5,310 nucleotides of DNA from JANWHZ01 sp964527385. GTDB lineage: Bacteria > Patescibacteriota > Saccharimonadia > Saccharimonadales > UBA4665. A program made the position numbers and the translations under genes. Below are positions 5,166 to 5,310 of the stretch, piece by piece. The notes below the pieces were generated by a model, which saw only the letters and a program-made list of their open reading frames with translations, did not search any database and was not told the origin of the DNA. The DNA is taken from NCBI GenBank assembly GCA_964527385.1, contig CAZGPZ010000074.1:1-5310 (forward strand), read 5' to 3'. The stretch's first letter is position 1, and every line of letters begins with the position of its first letter.

Positions 5166-5310
5166 CAGCCGTGACACCGCGCTGACCGGCAACCGCGATC
5201 TCATGTCGCTGGCTGCGATCGGCGCGATCTTCCTGCTGCTCCTCGCCGCCTTCCGCAATCCCGCGAAAGCGATCGCGCCGCTGCTCCCGATCGTGCTCGC
5301 ACTCGGCGCT
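5140..5310 (+). CDS. Fragment of a putative RND/MMPL-type membrane transporter, open at both ends
   Basis: The plus-strand frame is open from after TGA 5137-5139 to the window end. The protein-like part starts at about 5161 and reads SRDTALTGNRDLMSLAAIG, then a hydrophobic run, FRNPAKAIAPLLP and another hydrophobic run. A polar stretch, a transmembrane helix, a short FR-N/S-P loop and a second helix is the layout of the MMPL/RND transporter core; this match is from memory. Of the 49 codons from 5164 on, 42 end in G or C, and the 150 bases from 5161 are about 69% G+C, unlike the rest of the window. There is no start codon with a ribosome binding site, so this is the interior of a gene. The bases 5140-5160 are antisense to the LCP start region and probably do not belong to it. 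Confidence 0.4.

Noticed and set aside
1..5310. CRISPR array, insertion sequence, integrase or attachment site next to the tRNA
   Set aside because: No regularly spaced repeats, transposase motifs, terminal inverted repeats or duplicated tRNA 3' end were found. The tRNA 3' end, where an attachment site would lie, is outside the window.

Overview
The window looks like a piece of a bacterial genome of roughly even base composition, most likely from the candidate phyla radiation (Patescibacteria) and perhaps a Saccharibacteria (TM7) relative. The main reason is the cell-wall LytR-CpsA-Psr (LCP) protein: its wording around the region after the membrane anchor (VFQGNIFNIL) and its LytR_C tail resemble, from memory, proteins of that group. 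This is an inference and not a search result. The standard genetic code fits: all six complete reading frames end in TAA or TAG, and none contains an in-frame TGA.

Layout. Positions 1-52 hold the 5' part of a tRNA-Gln (anticodon TTG) on the minus strand, cut by the window edge. Positions 53-208 are a divergent promoter region. From 209 to 2992 a plus-strand cluster encodes four proteins: an eight-helix membrane protein, a 94-residue small helical protein, a soluble PAS histidine kinase and a single-domain response regulator. The first three are coupled or overlapping; a 96-base gap containing a perfect dyad precedes the regulator. From 2989 the minus strand is coding: a Crp/Fnr-type regulator (3672 to 2989), whose stop overlaps the regulator's stop tail to tail, and upstream of it an LCP glycopolymer transferase (5163 to 3799). 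The 126-base gap between these two genes holds two clean dyads that look like operators.

How the genes may work together. The kinase has no membrane helix and the response regulator has no output domain. The co-transcribed membrane protein and the small protein are therefore natural candidates for the sensing and linking parts of one split phosphorelay (inference). The Crp-like factor keeps the family fold but lacks the usual cAMP-contacting arginine and one of the usual DNA-reading arginines. A TGTAA-N6-TTACA dyad upstream of it suggests autoregulation and perhaps a link to envelope synthesis through its LCP neighbour.

The last ~150 bases (about 5160-5310) are different: about 69% G+C with strongly G/C-ending codons on the plus strand, reading as an internal fragment of an RND/MMPL-like transporter. 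Neither this fragment nor the LCP gene shows a proper beginning at the meeting point. A chimeric join, by assembly or by recombination, is the simplest explanation, so the LCP N-terminus should be treated as unreliable.
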